Shown here piece after piece: positions 48,701 through 55,250 of a stretch of DNA of 64,000 nucleotides. The notes below the pieces were generated by a model, which was given only the letters and a program-made list of their open reading frames with translations, was not told where the DNA came from and did not search any database. A program made the position numbers and the translations under genes. This DNA is from Crambe crambe. Its lineage: Eukaryota > Porifera > Demospongiae > Poecilosclerida > Crambeidae. Every line of letters begins with the position of its first letter. The first letter of the stretch is position 1. Location of the stretch: contig OZ004585.1 in the NCBI GenBank assembly GCA_963924555.1, positions 1,873,488-1,937,487 of the forward strand, written 5' to 3'.

Positions 48701-50777
48701 ATGATGTACGCAGTTAACCATCGGCCACAATATACTGGACTTCAAGGCCTGACTAAGTCCTGTCTAATGCCAATGACTCAAATGATCACCTTTTTTCCAT
48801 CTTCTTTTTCTTCACCATCACTGGTACATTTACCAACTCCTTCTTCTTGATCACTTTCTTCACTTTTACTGGTTCATCTTCCTTGACATAGCTTGCTGGC
48901 ACAAAACCTTCCTGTCCATTGGCTCTCCTGTAAAATGAGTAAGACTAATTGAATAGTTATCACTACAATAAATGTGCGATACTTACTTGACTGCCCACCA
49001 ATCTTTATTAGTTTTTGATGTCAAGATGAATAGCTAAAAATACATAAAATTCATTACAACGTGTGAGATTATGAAAACTATCATGTGATATCCGTAACAT
49101 ATTCAAACTCTCAATTCGTTATTTTTATACTTATTTCTCTACCTCTCCTTTGTCAAAGCCCATGCCTTGACCTTTGTACTTGAAGAGGGCCTTGACCTGA
49201 GGCATACTGATCTCTGTGGTGACCTCTCTCTCCACTTCCTTCACTTGAATTTCCTCCTCTTCAAACTCCACCTACCAATCATGAAGTGAAGACAACAAGT
49301 AATCATTAGTATAGCTCACAGCAACAAGACAGTGAAATTATGTATTGTTGTTGAAATATTTTCACACACTTGTTAGTGTATGTATGAAAATTATATACAA
49401 CCTAAATTAATGTTTAAAGCTTAGTACAAGCTGGCTGTATTGTATTTTAACATGAACACTTTAATTCTATCATCTCTATGGGGAGTGAAGTAGGGATAGG
49501 TAATATGGGTGAAATTAGGAGGGGTAGGCTCTCTTGTTCATGAACTTTACTTGTCTGTTTTATTAAATATTCTGGAGTCTGACATGAGTGTGATAATTCA
49601 CACGTACACATGTACCTCATATTCTTCTTCTTCCATTTCATCTTCCATAGAAGAAAGACTTGAACTAAGCCGATCCTATTGGAGTGTGGCAATAAGATTT
49701 TAGCATTTTCAAAAGGGGAGAGGTCCAATTCTGATAATGGACCCTATCTTATGTCCATGGAGGGGGTACTGACAAAGCACTAACTTGACAATATTATGTT
49801 GGAAAAAGTAAGGGGTCCTAATCCCTCTGTATCAGCCCCTATTCATGTATTTATATTATATTTTGGTATGGTATCTACAGTTGAACCTCTGATGATGGAC
49901 AATAGGATCAACTTCAGGGTTCTAGCCAGGATGAATGAAAAGAGTGGGTCAAAACATGAAATGCTAAAGAGTGTATTACGTATATTCCATGATACTACGT
50001 ATGTAATTCAGTAACAATAGGGTGGGGGAAGGGAGAAATAGAGTGGGGGAGCTCCACTCCTCCACTCTTTGGCTAGAACACTGCTCTTAACAAAGGACAA
50101 TCTCGATACATTCGACGTATACACCAAAAGAAGACAACTTCTCTACTAAAGACGAGACACTGAGTTCCTAATGGCAAGTGTGTCTATCATTTGGAGGCTC
50201 CACTGAAATTAATCACTCACAAATCTCGAAGATGAGGCTCCTTCTATCACTTTCCTGCTAAACTCCTTCAGACGTTCAATCTCACTGCTGTAAGTCTTGA
50301 CCTCACCCTCAACCCTTTCATGGTTCTCCAAAAGACTCTAGAGGAGGAAAAGAATGGCAATCATACATGAAATATGTACTTAGCTAGCCATAACATTATT
50401 GGTAGGGACCTAACTGGACATGTGATTACTTTTGAACAATAGTTAATGAATCTGGCACAGCATGTTGTAGTAATCCAGGGGTAATTCAGTAATGATGAGG
50501 TTAATACAGAAACTACTAGTATGATGGTCCTACCATTTATAATACTAAGGAACACTAGTAAGTGGTACTATAATACTGGCACTGTTATAGCAATCTCCAG
50601 GAGTAAAATTAATGAAGAATAGGGAACAGAAACCTTTCTTGATGCACGCCCCACTCACCCTACCCACCCCCCATTACTTGCCTTGGCTGAAGCCTCATCT
50701 CGGCCATAGTCTTTGCTCCTGATGAGTGGCTCCTTCTCCTTCATCCAAGACTCCGCTTCATTGGCATCTGAATAGTA
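14760..50777 (-). CDS. Beta-heavy (beta-V/karst-like) spectrin, multi-exon gene, 5' part missing from window
   Basis: This is a giant actin-membrane cross-linker of the cortical skeleton, which in other animals pairs with alpha-spectrin at apical membranes. About 68 minus-strand exons from 50777 down to 14760 join in phase to about 3,260 residues. An SH3 domain near the N-terminal side, about 25 repeats after it and a C-terminal PH domain fit beta-heavy spectrin (30 repeats, SH3 in repeat 5). Conventional beta-spectrin has 17 repeats and no SH3. Alpha-spectrin has SH3 but ends in EF-hands, not PH. The two CH domains and repeats 1-4 were not found up to base 64000. Three introns have GC donors. 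Two introns hold opposite-strand genes. The family call is firm; single exon borders were read by eye. Confidence 0.93.
17122..17977 (-). CDS. Spectrin exons: PH domain
   Basis: Exon 17733-17977 ([40 protein letters not shown]) and exon 17122-17318 ([32 protein letters not shown]) make a full pleckstrin-homology domain. It has the opening GMLQRK strand, the Lys/Ser/Trp loop and the closing helix with its Trp. Such domains bind phosphoinositides and bring the spectrin C-terminus to membranes. The second exon must splice at CAC|GTATGT, because reading on gives a stop within three codons. An inverted, broken copy of the first exon lies at 11205-11370. Confidence 0.93.
18799..19666 (-). CDS. Spectrin exons: Glu/Lys/Arg-rich helical linker
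   Basis: Exons are 19562-19666, 19387-19443, 19155-19232 and 18799-18891, all phase 0. They encode about 111 residues of almost pure Glu, Lys, Arg and Ala (for example [20 protein letters not shown]), a predicted single charged helix joining the last half repeat to the PH domain. The final exon turns into [16 protein letters not shown] charged linker before PH is usual in beta-spectrins. The acceptor of the second exon could sit three bases earlier. Confidence 0.82.
19755..27737 (-). CDS. Spectrin exons: fourth repeat block and tetramerisation half repeat
   Basis: Exons are 27555-27737, 27187-27288, 27003-27056, 26696-26908, 26236-26408, 25997-26087, 25649-25893, 25148-25313, 24684-24814, 23688-23874, 23105-23401, 22619-22753, 22431-22525, 22136-22332, 21928-22079, 21514-21597, 21032-21249, 20493-20682, 19998-20180 and 19755-19859. 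The last two make the truncated repeat ([14 protein letters not shown], then [23 protein letters not shown]) that in beta-spectrins supplies two helices to the alpha-spectrin N-terminus for tetramer formation. Exon 21514-21597 ends in a GC donor (GAG|GCACGT), needed to join HEGFE to [10 protein letters not shown] with correct spacing. Confidence 0.91.
22835..22905. repeat. CCTCCCTCC simple repeat
   Basis: Short C/T-rich tract in a spectrin intron, of the same kind as at 31755 and 33657. Confidence 0.8.
24085..24230. repeat. Short intronic tandem repeat
   Basis: Three diverged copies of a block with CCTTATTCCAG(G/A)T, then GTGCAGTG and (G/C)A(G/C)TCCTTA. A second block, CACATTGAGGGCTTCCACTG, recurs about four times in 24400-24660. 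No gene is present in 23875-24683. Confidence 0.6.
28645..29253 (+). CDS. Unrecognised protein, nested in a spectrin intron on the opposite strand
   Basis: An open frame of 202 codons from ATG 28645 to a TGA ending at 29253; an upstream ATG at 28588 would add 19 residues. I prefer 28645 because the bases before it look like splice acceptors (CTTGTTTGCTTCAG) and the extension is unlike the rest. The protein is soluble-looking, has no signal peptide and is mixed alpha/beta ([20 protein letters not shown], then [10 protein letters not shown] and [10 protein letters not shown]). No family is recognised. Codon use is normal for the window and AATTAAA-like signals follow. It lies between spectrin exons 29562 and 27737. 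A first exon upstream is possible. Confidence 0.6.
   Translation: MALATITTATNAVNAVRQLITLFGSIPSNDENVSRGKQVVNTLKFDLYDEEIDSRILRGIRPEKYRDLIESFASRNSIPSRIKENLLDMRYADEDMRQSIRIFQFERGNGIFLFGIVGVVKSDGKLDMGHSLYKLKFEISPTTIEHREAKKFLGFIKYGTQITEEHQQQNISEEDVDSMEAYFKNRAIIGFMEEAGVQLQHE
29562..33564 (-). CDS. Spectrin exons: third repeat block
   Basis: Exons are 33361-33564, 33085-33234, 32701-32805, 32089-32274, 31457-31603, 30930-31205, 30191-30309, 29911-30025 and 29562-29675. Cores include [40 protein letters not shown] and [20 protein letters not shown]. The 3' end of exon 32089-32274 abuts a polypyrimidine tract on the plus strand, and its last bases are duplicated further down at about 31826. Intron 33565-34037 is filled by a C/T minisatellite. 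Confidence 0.9.
30473..30834. mobile_element. hAT-like MITE, CAGGGTTCTATCTA ends, 362 bp
   Basis: Inverted ends CAGGGTTCTATCTA / TAGATAGAACCCTG with ATAAC as a 5-bp direct repeat on both flanks. It contains a long G homopolymer (about 30494-30511) followed by CCCCCC. Lies in the spectrin intron 30310-30929. Confidence 0.75.
31755..32082. repeat. Polypyrimidine tract (CCTCC/CTTCC), spectrin intron
   Basis: Nearly pure C/T on the plus strand (G/A on the transcript strand), with an internal copy of the exon end TTACTTCATTGCAGTCTTGG at about 31826. Long ORFs on both strands here are low-complexity artefacts. Confidence 0.9.
33657..33990. repeat. CCCCTCCATCC/CCTTCCTC minisatellite
   Basis: Irregular tandem array of CCCCTCCATC and CCTTCCTCCC motifs filling the spectrin intron between exons 33564 and 34038. 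The ORFs translate to simple Pro/Ser or Gly/Glu runs and are not genes. Confidence 0.92.
34038..38242 (-). CDS. Spectrin exons: second repeat block
   Basis: Exons are 38112-38242, 36970-37357, 36654-36770, 36289-36402, 35755-35937, 35148-35293, 34749-34863, 34488-34601 and 34038-34217. They join directly after the 42613 exon across a 4.4-kb intron that houses a plus-strand gene. Exon 36970-37357, at 388 nt, is the longest in the gene and covers more than one repeat. Typical cores seen are [19 protein letters not shown] and [20 protein letters not shown]. The junction 34488 to 34217 gives normal repeat spacing without any exon in the intervening 34218-34487. Confidence 0.9.
34651..34691. repeat. 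(CT)n microsatellite
   Basis: About 20 CT units in the intron between spectrin exons 34749 and 34601. Confidence 0.95.
37391..37483. repeat. 31-bp tandem repeat, three copies
   Basis: GTCC(C/T)ATTCCAAGTCTATAC followed by ACAGCTAGTAA is repeated three times with one base change, just upstream (in gene direction) of spectrin exon 36970-37357. Confidence 0.85.
37552..38075. repeat. Compound foldback region in spectrin intron
   Basis: Bases 37552-37569 (AATAGTTAAACCATGCCT) pair perfectly with 37595-37612 over a 25-base loop. A second pair is AAAAGCTTGTTGGGTT (about 37758) with AACCCAACAAGCTTTT (about 37843). A third is CCGAAGATCAAAGAAG (about 37674) with CTTCTTTGATCTTCGG (about 38052). It is probably a decayed transposon; the ORFs across it are incidental. 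Confidence 0.65.
38292..38584. mobile_element. hAT-like MITE, CAG...CTG ends, 293 bp
   Basis: Begins CAGAGGCGTAGCCAGG and ends CCTGGCTACGCCACTG. The flanks carry GGATG as a 5-bp direct repeat. The interior has a G-run and a C-run near the right end. CAG(A/T)GGCGTAGCCAGG ends are known from hAT superfamily elements; the 5-bp duplication would fit the hAT5 type. Confidence 0.75.
38585..40569. other. Intron spacer before the nested secreted-protein gene
   Basis: Apart from the possible exon at 39113, I see only A/T-rich sequence, a small hairpin at 39003-39022 (AGAGTGC/GCACTCT), and a duplicated phrase (ACTATAGCCAAT(G/T)AGTCAGT at about 39482 and 40363). No gene is supported. Confidence 0.55.
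39113..39219 (+). other. Possible terminal exon of an unknown plus-strand gene
   Basis: A good acceptor (CTATTCTTGGTACAG) is followed by an open stretch of 35 codons to TAA ([20 protein letters not shown], then [15 protein letters not shown]). The low-complexity acidic and Ala ends and the lack of any upstream exon make it uncertain. It may be a captured or dead gene fragment in the big spectrin intron. Confidence 0.3.
40570..41496 (+). CDS. Secreted Cys-rich protein, uncharacterised invertebrate family, nested in spectrin intron
   Basis: A single open frame of 308 aa. Residues 1-18 form a signal peptide ([18 protein letters not shown]). The mature part shows [39 protein letters not shown], then [27 protein letters not shown] and [15 protein letters not shown] recognise this block order (GxWTRxAxLNMTDxxQQCP, then CCxxNNPPWF) from a widespread uncharacterised family in sponges, cnidarians and other invertebrates; no function is known to me. 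Many cysteines and NxT sites fit an extracellular glycoprotein. It sits opposite to spectrin inside the 4.4-kb intron 42612-38243. Broken 5' fragments of a relative are scattered in the left array. Confidence 0.82.
   Translation: MFLLLAFFIFVSAHYCACEENSALPVAISPAVTRGTASGVCPSAEVIDAHRNATKQEIKDLLQNIMNLALNHYNPPCSCGGPGEWTRIAFLNMTDLTQQCPTNWNLATSPVRACGRSSTGNGGSCDSAIFSSNGKSYTHVCGRINAYQEGTTDAFHPSIIGSPGLEGAYIEGISLTNGAAGSRRHIWSFVSADRETDVADYNLIRMYNCPCTNINVSWPYQIPSFIGNNYFCDTGNPGPTFSYSAVYSDDPLWDGQGCGSTSTCCEVNNPPWFCTTLPQPTSDDIELRICADSTDEDILVNLIDINII
41497..42612. other. Intron spacer after the nested secreted-protein gene
   Basis: No coding region recognised. TAGCTA-rich stretches occur at about 42090-42120. 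Confidence 0.5.
42613..48499 (-). CDS. Spectrin exons: first repeat block after SH3
   Basis: Exons (high to low) are 48408-48499, 48182-48268, 47990-48061, 47615-47745, 47426-47485, 47137-47263, 46397-46543, 45869-45946, 45508-45635, 45141-45390, 44537-44676, 44015-44138, 43609-43755, 43210-43321 and 42613-42764. They encode about 5.5 spectrin repeats, recognised by the helix A-B core (for example [20 protein letters not shown], then LQRRHQ). Phases match at every junction. Exon 48182-48268 ends in a GC donor (AAG|GCAAGC). The repeat from 43609 has the variant SYRDPTNLQ loop also seen in two other repeats of this protein. Confidence 0.9.
42999..43107. repeat. Direct repeat of about 54 bp (two copies)
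   Basis: CTCTTGTT(G/A)CTGTCCCACC followed by ATAGTACTTTGTGTATTAAA and TGACCTCTGAA occurs twice head to tail. It sits inside a larger interspersed repeat whose edges read GTGGAACCTCC and GGACATTCCAC. Confidence 0.7.
44393..44440. repeat. (TTG)n microsatellite
   Basis: Run of TTG/GTT units, imperfect at its left edge, in a spectrin intron. Confidence 0.9.
45671..45713. repeat. (TA)n microsatellite
   Basis: About 21 TA units directly next to the interspersed repeat at 45712. Confidence 0.95.
45712..45801. repeat. Interspersed 'GGACA/TGTCC' repeat
   Basis: GTGGAGCCTCCAAAAGAGGA, then CTCTACAAAAGAC, and at the other end GTGTCCATTCTTTTGAGGTT. Diverged relatives appear at 42970-43190 and 50085-50205, with weaker traces near 44270-44475 and 35340-35730. 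The two ends are roughly inverted, so a MITE origin is likely. Confidence 0.6.
46077..46296. mobile_element. 220-bp MITE with TA target duplication
   Basis: Inverted ends TGTGATAGTACTTGAGAAAA and TTTTCTCAAGTACTATCACA, extended to about 30 bases, with TA on each flank. It is Tc1/mariner-like by target site, lies in a spectrin intron and has no coding content. Confidence 0.8.
48566..49271 (-). CDS. Spectrin exons: SH3 domain and basic linker
   Basis: Exons are 49143-49271, 48987-49033, 48790-48927 and 48566-48630. The first ends in the SH3 opening ([16 protein letters not shown]). The second holds the paired tryptophans (NKDWWAVK). The third holds the closing GFVPASYV motif and then a run of Lys/Val/Glu. 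The fourth is basic and Ser/Arg-rich. The ALxxY, WW and GFxPxxYV landmarks are all present, so the domain should bind Pro-rich ligands. It sits inside a spectrin repeat, as in Drosophila karst. Confidence 0.92.
49616..50777 (-). CDS. Spectrin exons: repeat before SH3 and acidic linker
   Basis: Exons are 50682-50777 (32 codons, spectrin core [18 protein letters not shown]), 50221-50337 (39 codons, [13 protein letters not shown]) and 49616-49675 (20 codons, Ser then Glu-rich). All are phase 0. The first exon uses a GC donor (AAG|GCAAGT). Reading through to the nearest GT would put extra residues into a repeat whose spacing is exact with the GC site. This is the most 5' exon I can support. A weak candidate lies at about 50886-50928 but its frame is uncertain. 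Confidence 0.88.
49915..50093. mobile_element. Small MITE related to the one at 30473
   Basis: Ends CAGGGTTCTAGCCAG ... CTAGAACACTG. The flanks share only CTT, so the target duplication is eroded or absent. 179 bp, in a spectrin intron. Confidence 0.55.
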
Positions 50778-51460
50778 CTGCAAGGAGAGAGTATCCATGC
50801 ATGTAATTATGAAGAGATTATAGCTATGTACTTTATCTATGAAATAATGACTATTGCTAAGAATTATATGGGACATACTAATGATAATAGGATCTCCAGA
50901 ACTCCAGCTCTTGCTGGTATTGCTAACGTAAAAAATATTGCATAGTAGCTATTTATCTATTGTCTCCTTATAATTAGAGTTATGAACATAAACATAGCTA
51001 GTACCACACCCCCTAAATTATAGAGGATATTATATTATGGATCAATGGGAATATAGTTATTATCCAGACACAGTTGCTTGGTAACCAAAGTAGTGATACA
51101 CTATACTGTATAGTGTGTGGGAGTGTGAACTATATTCATTGCCATCAACAGAAATATTTACCACACGAAAATTTCCCACTGTATGGTATTATGCTCAGTC
51201 GATACATGTAGCTATACACTAGCTGTGGCTGCATACAACAGAGAAGATATATAGCTATGGAGATATAATGTTGATAAAATTGCTTCGCAATAACAAAGCA
51301 GAATGATGTGAGTATGACTTAAGGATATTGTGAAGATGAAGAGAAAAGCCTAGAGACACTTCTACAAGGCTGAGAAAAATGACTATTTTGAATTTGGTAA
51401 AGGGTCTAGATAGGTAAAGGGTCGGTCACAAAAGTAGTTAAGATAAATAAACCCGCAAAA
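50778..51460. other. Boundary between spectrin exons and the right TRAF-like cluster
   Basis: The spectrin reading stops at 50777 going upstream. A possible mini-exon at 50886-50928 has an AG acceptor and a GTATGT donor, but its compatible frame (ARAGVLEILLSL) is not clearly spectrin. The rest holds nothing recognisable; it must contain the promoter of copy E. Confidence 0.5.
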
Positions 51461-52850
51461 ATGGCTTCTAACACTAGTACCGAGTATGATTATAACTTCA
51501 TATGTGAACCAGATGATGATTTGAAGTGTTTGATCTGTTTAGAAGTAGCTAGAGACCCATGGCAGCATGGGGAGTGTGGCAGGCTATTCTGTGAAGAGTG
51601 CTTGGAAGAGCATGGAAAAGACAATGCATGTCCCCTGTGCAGGTCAGAGAAGCCTCAATACTTCAAGGATAACAGAAGTAAGTAGTAACAAAAAAGGGAG
51701 AGAATACAGTGGAACATACTAGCTAGCTCACTTCAAGAGTCATATGTGACAGTCGAGGGTAGAAATCAAACTTTATTCACGTTTTAGTCAAAGTTTACTT
51801 TTGTTACGTGTAGGTCCATGGCTAATATCATACTATCTTACTTAAATAGGTAAAAGGCATATTAAGGCTCTCCCTGTGAAATGTGACAATGTTATGGGAG
51901 GTTGTGAATGGAAAGGAACTGTTGGTACACTAGACGAACATCTGGAAAAATGCCAGTTCACTCTAGTTTCATGTCCAAATGAGTGCGAGGAAGATCAATA
52001 TATAATGAGAAAGGACCTCAACAAGCACCTTGAGAATGAGTGTCTTAACAGGAACCACGAATGTGAGTATTGTGGGAAACAAGATACCTATGCTTACATA
52101 ACCGAGATTCATGAGAATGAATGTGGAAAGAAACCACTTCCTTGTTCCAGTGCTGGATGCACTGAGAAAGTGGAACGTGCTGAACTTCAAGATCATCTCG
52201 AAAACCATTGTGGCTTTGCTGAGATATCATGCAAGTATGAGAGCATTGGATGTGATATGAAGATGAAAAGGAAAGACATGAGAGAGCATGAACAGGATGA
52301 TAAGGTCCACCTCCACAAGGCTCTTGATACCGTGGTGGAATTGAGGAAAATGAGTGATAACACACTTAGAAAAGGAGAAGCTTTTGTGTTCAAGCTTACA
52401 GGCTACAAAATGAAAAAGAAGAATAATGAAATCTTTTACTCACCAGCATTCTACACCAGCACAGATGGATACCATATGTGTGTTAGAATTGACTCTGGTG
52501 GGGTAGGATATGGTAAAGGGACACACATATCTGTCTTTTTTCACATTTTGAAAGGACAATATAATAAGAATCTAAAATGGCCACTCACAGGAACTGCAAC
52601 TTGTGAAATTTTGAATCAGCTGGAAGACCAAAACCATGTATTATACAAACTTACTTACAATGAAAAGTATAAGGGATATACAGCTATTGGGGTCAAATAT
52701 GCTTGGGGTACTCATACGCTTATTGAGCATTCAAAGCTCCTTCACGACCCTGTTAAAAACACACAATACCTGAAGGATGACACTCTGTACTTTCGAGTAA
52801 CAGTTGAAGTGTCTGGACACAAGCTGTGGCTAGAGTGCACGACCAAATGA
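51461..52850 (+). CDS. RING/TRAF zinc-finger/MATH protein, copy E
   Basis: Exon 1 51461-51677 and exon 2 51850-52850, phase 1 (A|GT), 405 aa. The order is an acidic leader, a RING-like finger (CLICLEVARDPWQHGECGRL, FCEECL, CPLC), about four TRAF-type fingers (GCEWKGTVGTLDEHLEKC to CKYESIGCDMKMKRKDMREH), a short helix (KALDTVVELRKM) and a full MATH/TRAF-C domain. The MATH has RKGEAFVFKLTGYKM, then FYTSTDGYHMCVRI, GKGTHISVFF, LNQLEDQNH and YLKDDTLYFRVTVE. These are the classic TRAF blocks. Expected to be cytosolic; trimerisation and receptor binding are inferred from the fold. The usual RING His is Arg (CGRLFC). Confidence 0.9.
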
Positions 52851-53086
52851 AGTTACGTAGGTGCTTTTTATAACATCACACCACATCAGTAGTTATCTCC
52901 TCTCATTTTCATAGTTCTTGTGTACATGTACTAGCTATTATTACGTCGTTAAGAGTAGTTTATAACTATAGCTAGCTAATATTTTTTGTGATACATGGAC
53001 ACAGATGATATATAGTAAATCAAGCTTGTAGCTACATAATTTTCAGTTACCATTATGGCTTGTGGTATTCTTATTTAAAGTGTCTA

Positions 53087-53653
53087 CCGTAAATCGGGAA
53101 AATTTCGTAGTAGATTTAATTACGAAAATAAAAAACATGAAATTTTTTATCAAACGAAAAATAATAATGTACGAATAAATAGAGCAATGAAAATTTGGAT
53201 AAACGGTCAAATCTACGTGTACGTTTGTTGATCGCGATCGATTGGAAAGCCAAGATGTCTTTAAGGAAGTTTCTCAAGGCTAGAGATGGACTCCCAGACC
53301 CCAAGGGTTCACTCTCCGTGCCCTCGGCAACAATTTCTTTAGCGAAAAGCGAACAAAGTCTAGATACTTTCCGTGGAAAATGTCCTGTGATTGTCTCGTA
53401 TCACTGCAATGGCGTATCTATCTTCAGGATTATTTGGCTCTCTCCTGCAGTCTAATACTTTCTCCGATAGCTGCCATCCATATCGCTTTATAAATAATTA
53501 TGATAAATATGGTAGTACTTTCAACTCGTCCATTCTGCAGCTACTCTAATAAAAGCACATGATACGTGCGCGCGCGTTATTTTGAATCCATGTTTACGAA
53601 ATTAATTTTACACGAAATATTTCATCCCGAATATTTTTCAACACGATTTACGG
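53087..53653. mobile_element. Terminal-inverted-repeat element with TA target site and internal ORF
   Basis: Ends CCGTAAATCG ... CGATTTACGG are flanked by TA on both sides, like Tc1/mariner-type MITEs. Length is 567 bp. Inside, ATG 53255 opens a 66-codon frame to 53455 (MSLRKFLKARDGLPDPKGSL) which is unlike the flanks and looks like a piece of a real protein. I associate this opening loosely with transposon-related proteins of sponges, from memory only. Confidence 0.66.
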
Positions 53654-53876
53654 TATATCTATACATGCCATGGTGTTTTACAGTGTCATAACATGGTGTA
53701 TAGCTCCACTGAAAATCTTTATAGTGATCTTCTCATTTTCTTCAAGTGATCATGAAGAATTGTGAGAAGAAAGCTGATTTGAATAAAGGGCATCATGTAT
53801 TTTCCAACAGAAGAAGTACGTATAGCTGTAATCACAGGAGCTACATATCACCTTGGAGGCAAATAAACATGAGCAT

Positions 53877-54126
53877 ATGGCTTCCAACACTAGCATTGAG
53901 TATATAAGTGAACCAGACGATGACTTGGAGTGTTTGATCTGCTTTCACAGGAACTGTTATGCTGAAATTTTAATCAGATGGAAGATCAAAGCCATGAATC
54001 ACGTGAAAAGCATATATGGGAGTCAGATAATGGTTGGGGTACTTCAAAGCTTATTGAGCATTCAAAGCTCATGACACTGTACTTTCGAGTAGCTAACAAG
54101 TTGTGGCTGGAATGCACTACGAGATG
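53877..54126 (+). pseudogene. Deletion-fused RING/MATH TRAF-like remnant
   Basis: Starts like the other right-cluster genes (MASNTSIEY, EPDDDLECLIC) and after the second RING cysteine jumps straight to the MATH region. That region is recognisable in other frames as GTVMLKF-type sequence, LNQMEDQSHES and SKLMTLYFRV, ending near TGCACTACGAGATGA. The rest of the RING, the intron and all zinc fingers are missing. The frame across the join is broken, so no functional product is expected. Confidence 0.8.
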
Positions 54127-54387
54127 AAGTTACATATGTACGTAGGTGTGATAAACACATCACACACCACACCAGTAGTCATATGTTCTCATTTCTATAT
54201 AGTTATGATATTTATATCTGCATGGTTTTTTATTGAGTTAGACAAGGACCACACAGTTAATTTGGAAAATGAGAGATACTGTTCCATGACCATGCAATTT
54301 TCACTAGCTGTGTATGGAAAGTTCATGATACACTATCACCTGATCTTATTGGTAAACAGAGGTAATAAAATTGTTAATATCAGGAGA

Positions 54388-54830
54388 GACCAAGTTTGAC
54401 TATGACTTCATAGGTGAACCAGATGATGATTTGAAGTGTTTGATCTGCTAATGGCAGCATGGGGAGTGTGGCAGGCTTTATACTGTGAAGAATGCTTGGA
54501 AGAGTGTGGGAAAGATAATGTGTGTCCCTTGTGCAGGTCAGAGCAGCCTCAGTATTTCAAGGATATCTAGTTCAAAGTTCCTGCTTGAAATACAATTATA
54601 ACTCAAATACCTTGAATGGTGTCACTTTTTGCAATATTTATTGAAATGAGAAGCCATTCACTGAGATTGTTACTTATGAACTGTTGAATCAGTTGGCAGA
54701 TCAAGGGTCTAGAAAAAAAATCAACTTTGATATTGAAAAACAGACGTGTTGGGGTCGTCTGATATTTATAGCCAACACTCTGTTATTTCAAAGTATCGGT
54801 TGAAGTGTCTGGTGGCTGAAGTACACAGCC
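54388..54830 (+). pseudogene. Degenerate TRAF-like gene remnant
   Basis: Contains YDFIGEPDDDLKCLIC, then a TAA where the LEVARDP codons are deleted, then the remaining RING (WQHGECGR, then frame-shifted CLEEC and CPLCRSEQPQYFKD) and a TAG. From about 54660 it shows scraps of MATH coding sequence (ELLNQLADQGS, then TLLFQSIG for TLYFRVTV). The zinc-finger exon is gone. Confidence 0.78.
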
Positions 54831-54960
54831 TAAGTGGAGAAATGAGTTGAGAAACACACTTTCTTACATAATTGTCACCATAGTAGCTGGTAGCACGTAC
54901 ATGACTGTACATATGTAAGAACTTGCTCTTGCAAATTTTGATTTTCCAGATCACCTTGTA

Positions 54961-54962
<2 letters not shown>

Positions 54963-55000
<38 letters not shown>

Positions 55001-55002
55001 GT
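54963..55002. repeat. (ATT)n microsatellite
   Basis: About 13 ATT units between a TRAF-like remnant and copy F. Confidence 0.95.
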
Positions 55003-55250
55003 TATGGTTGATTGTAATTTCAGTGTCTCATATACCAATAATTAAGTTGTCTTTTAAAATATCTGTGCATGGTGTGTTGGTGTAAAGTACAAGTTGTGCC
55101 TTAGCTAACTGGAGTTTTATAGTGCATAATTTCAGTCATAACAATGAATATAGTAAAGCTGATTCCCATATTTGTACTGATAAAAGATGATAATCATTAA
55201 TCACATGAGCTATCACCTTGGAGACAGATAAATATACCCAAATGCCCAAA

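Noticed and set aside
14760-50777. Alpha-spectrin or alpha-actinin identity for the large gene
   Set aside because: There is a C-terminal PH domain and no EF-hands, and the final half repeat is of the beta type; about 25 repeats after SH3 fit beta-heavy spectrin.
50886-50928. Mini-exon upstream of the first supported spectrin exon
   Set aside because: The splice edges look fair, but the frame that fits phase 0 is not clearly spectrin, and the spectrin-like frame (QYQQELEFW) does not match the next exon's phase.
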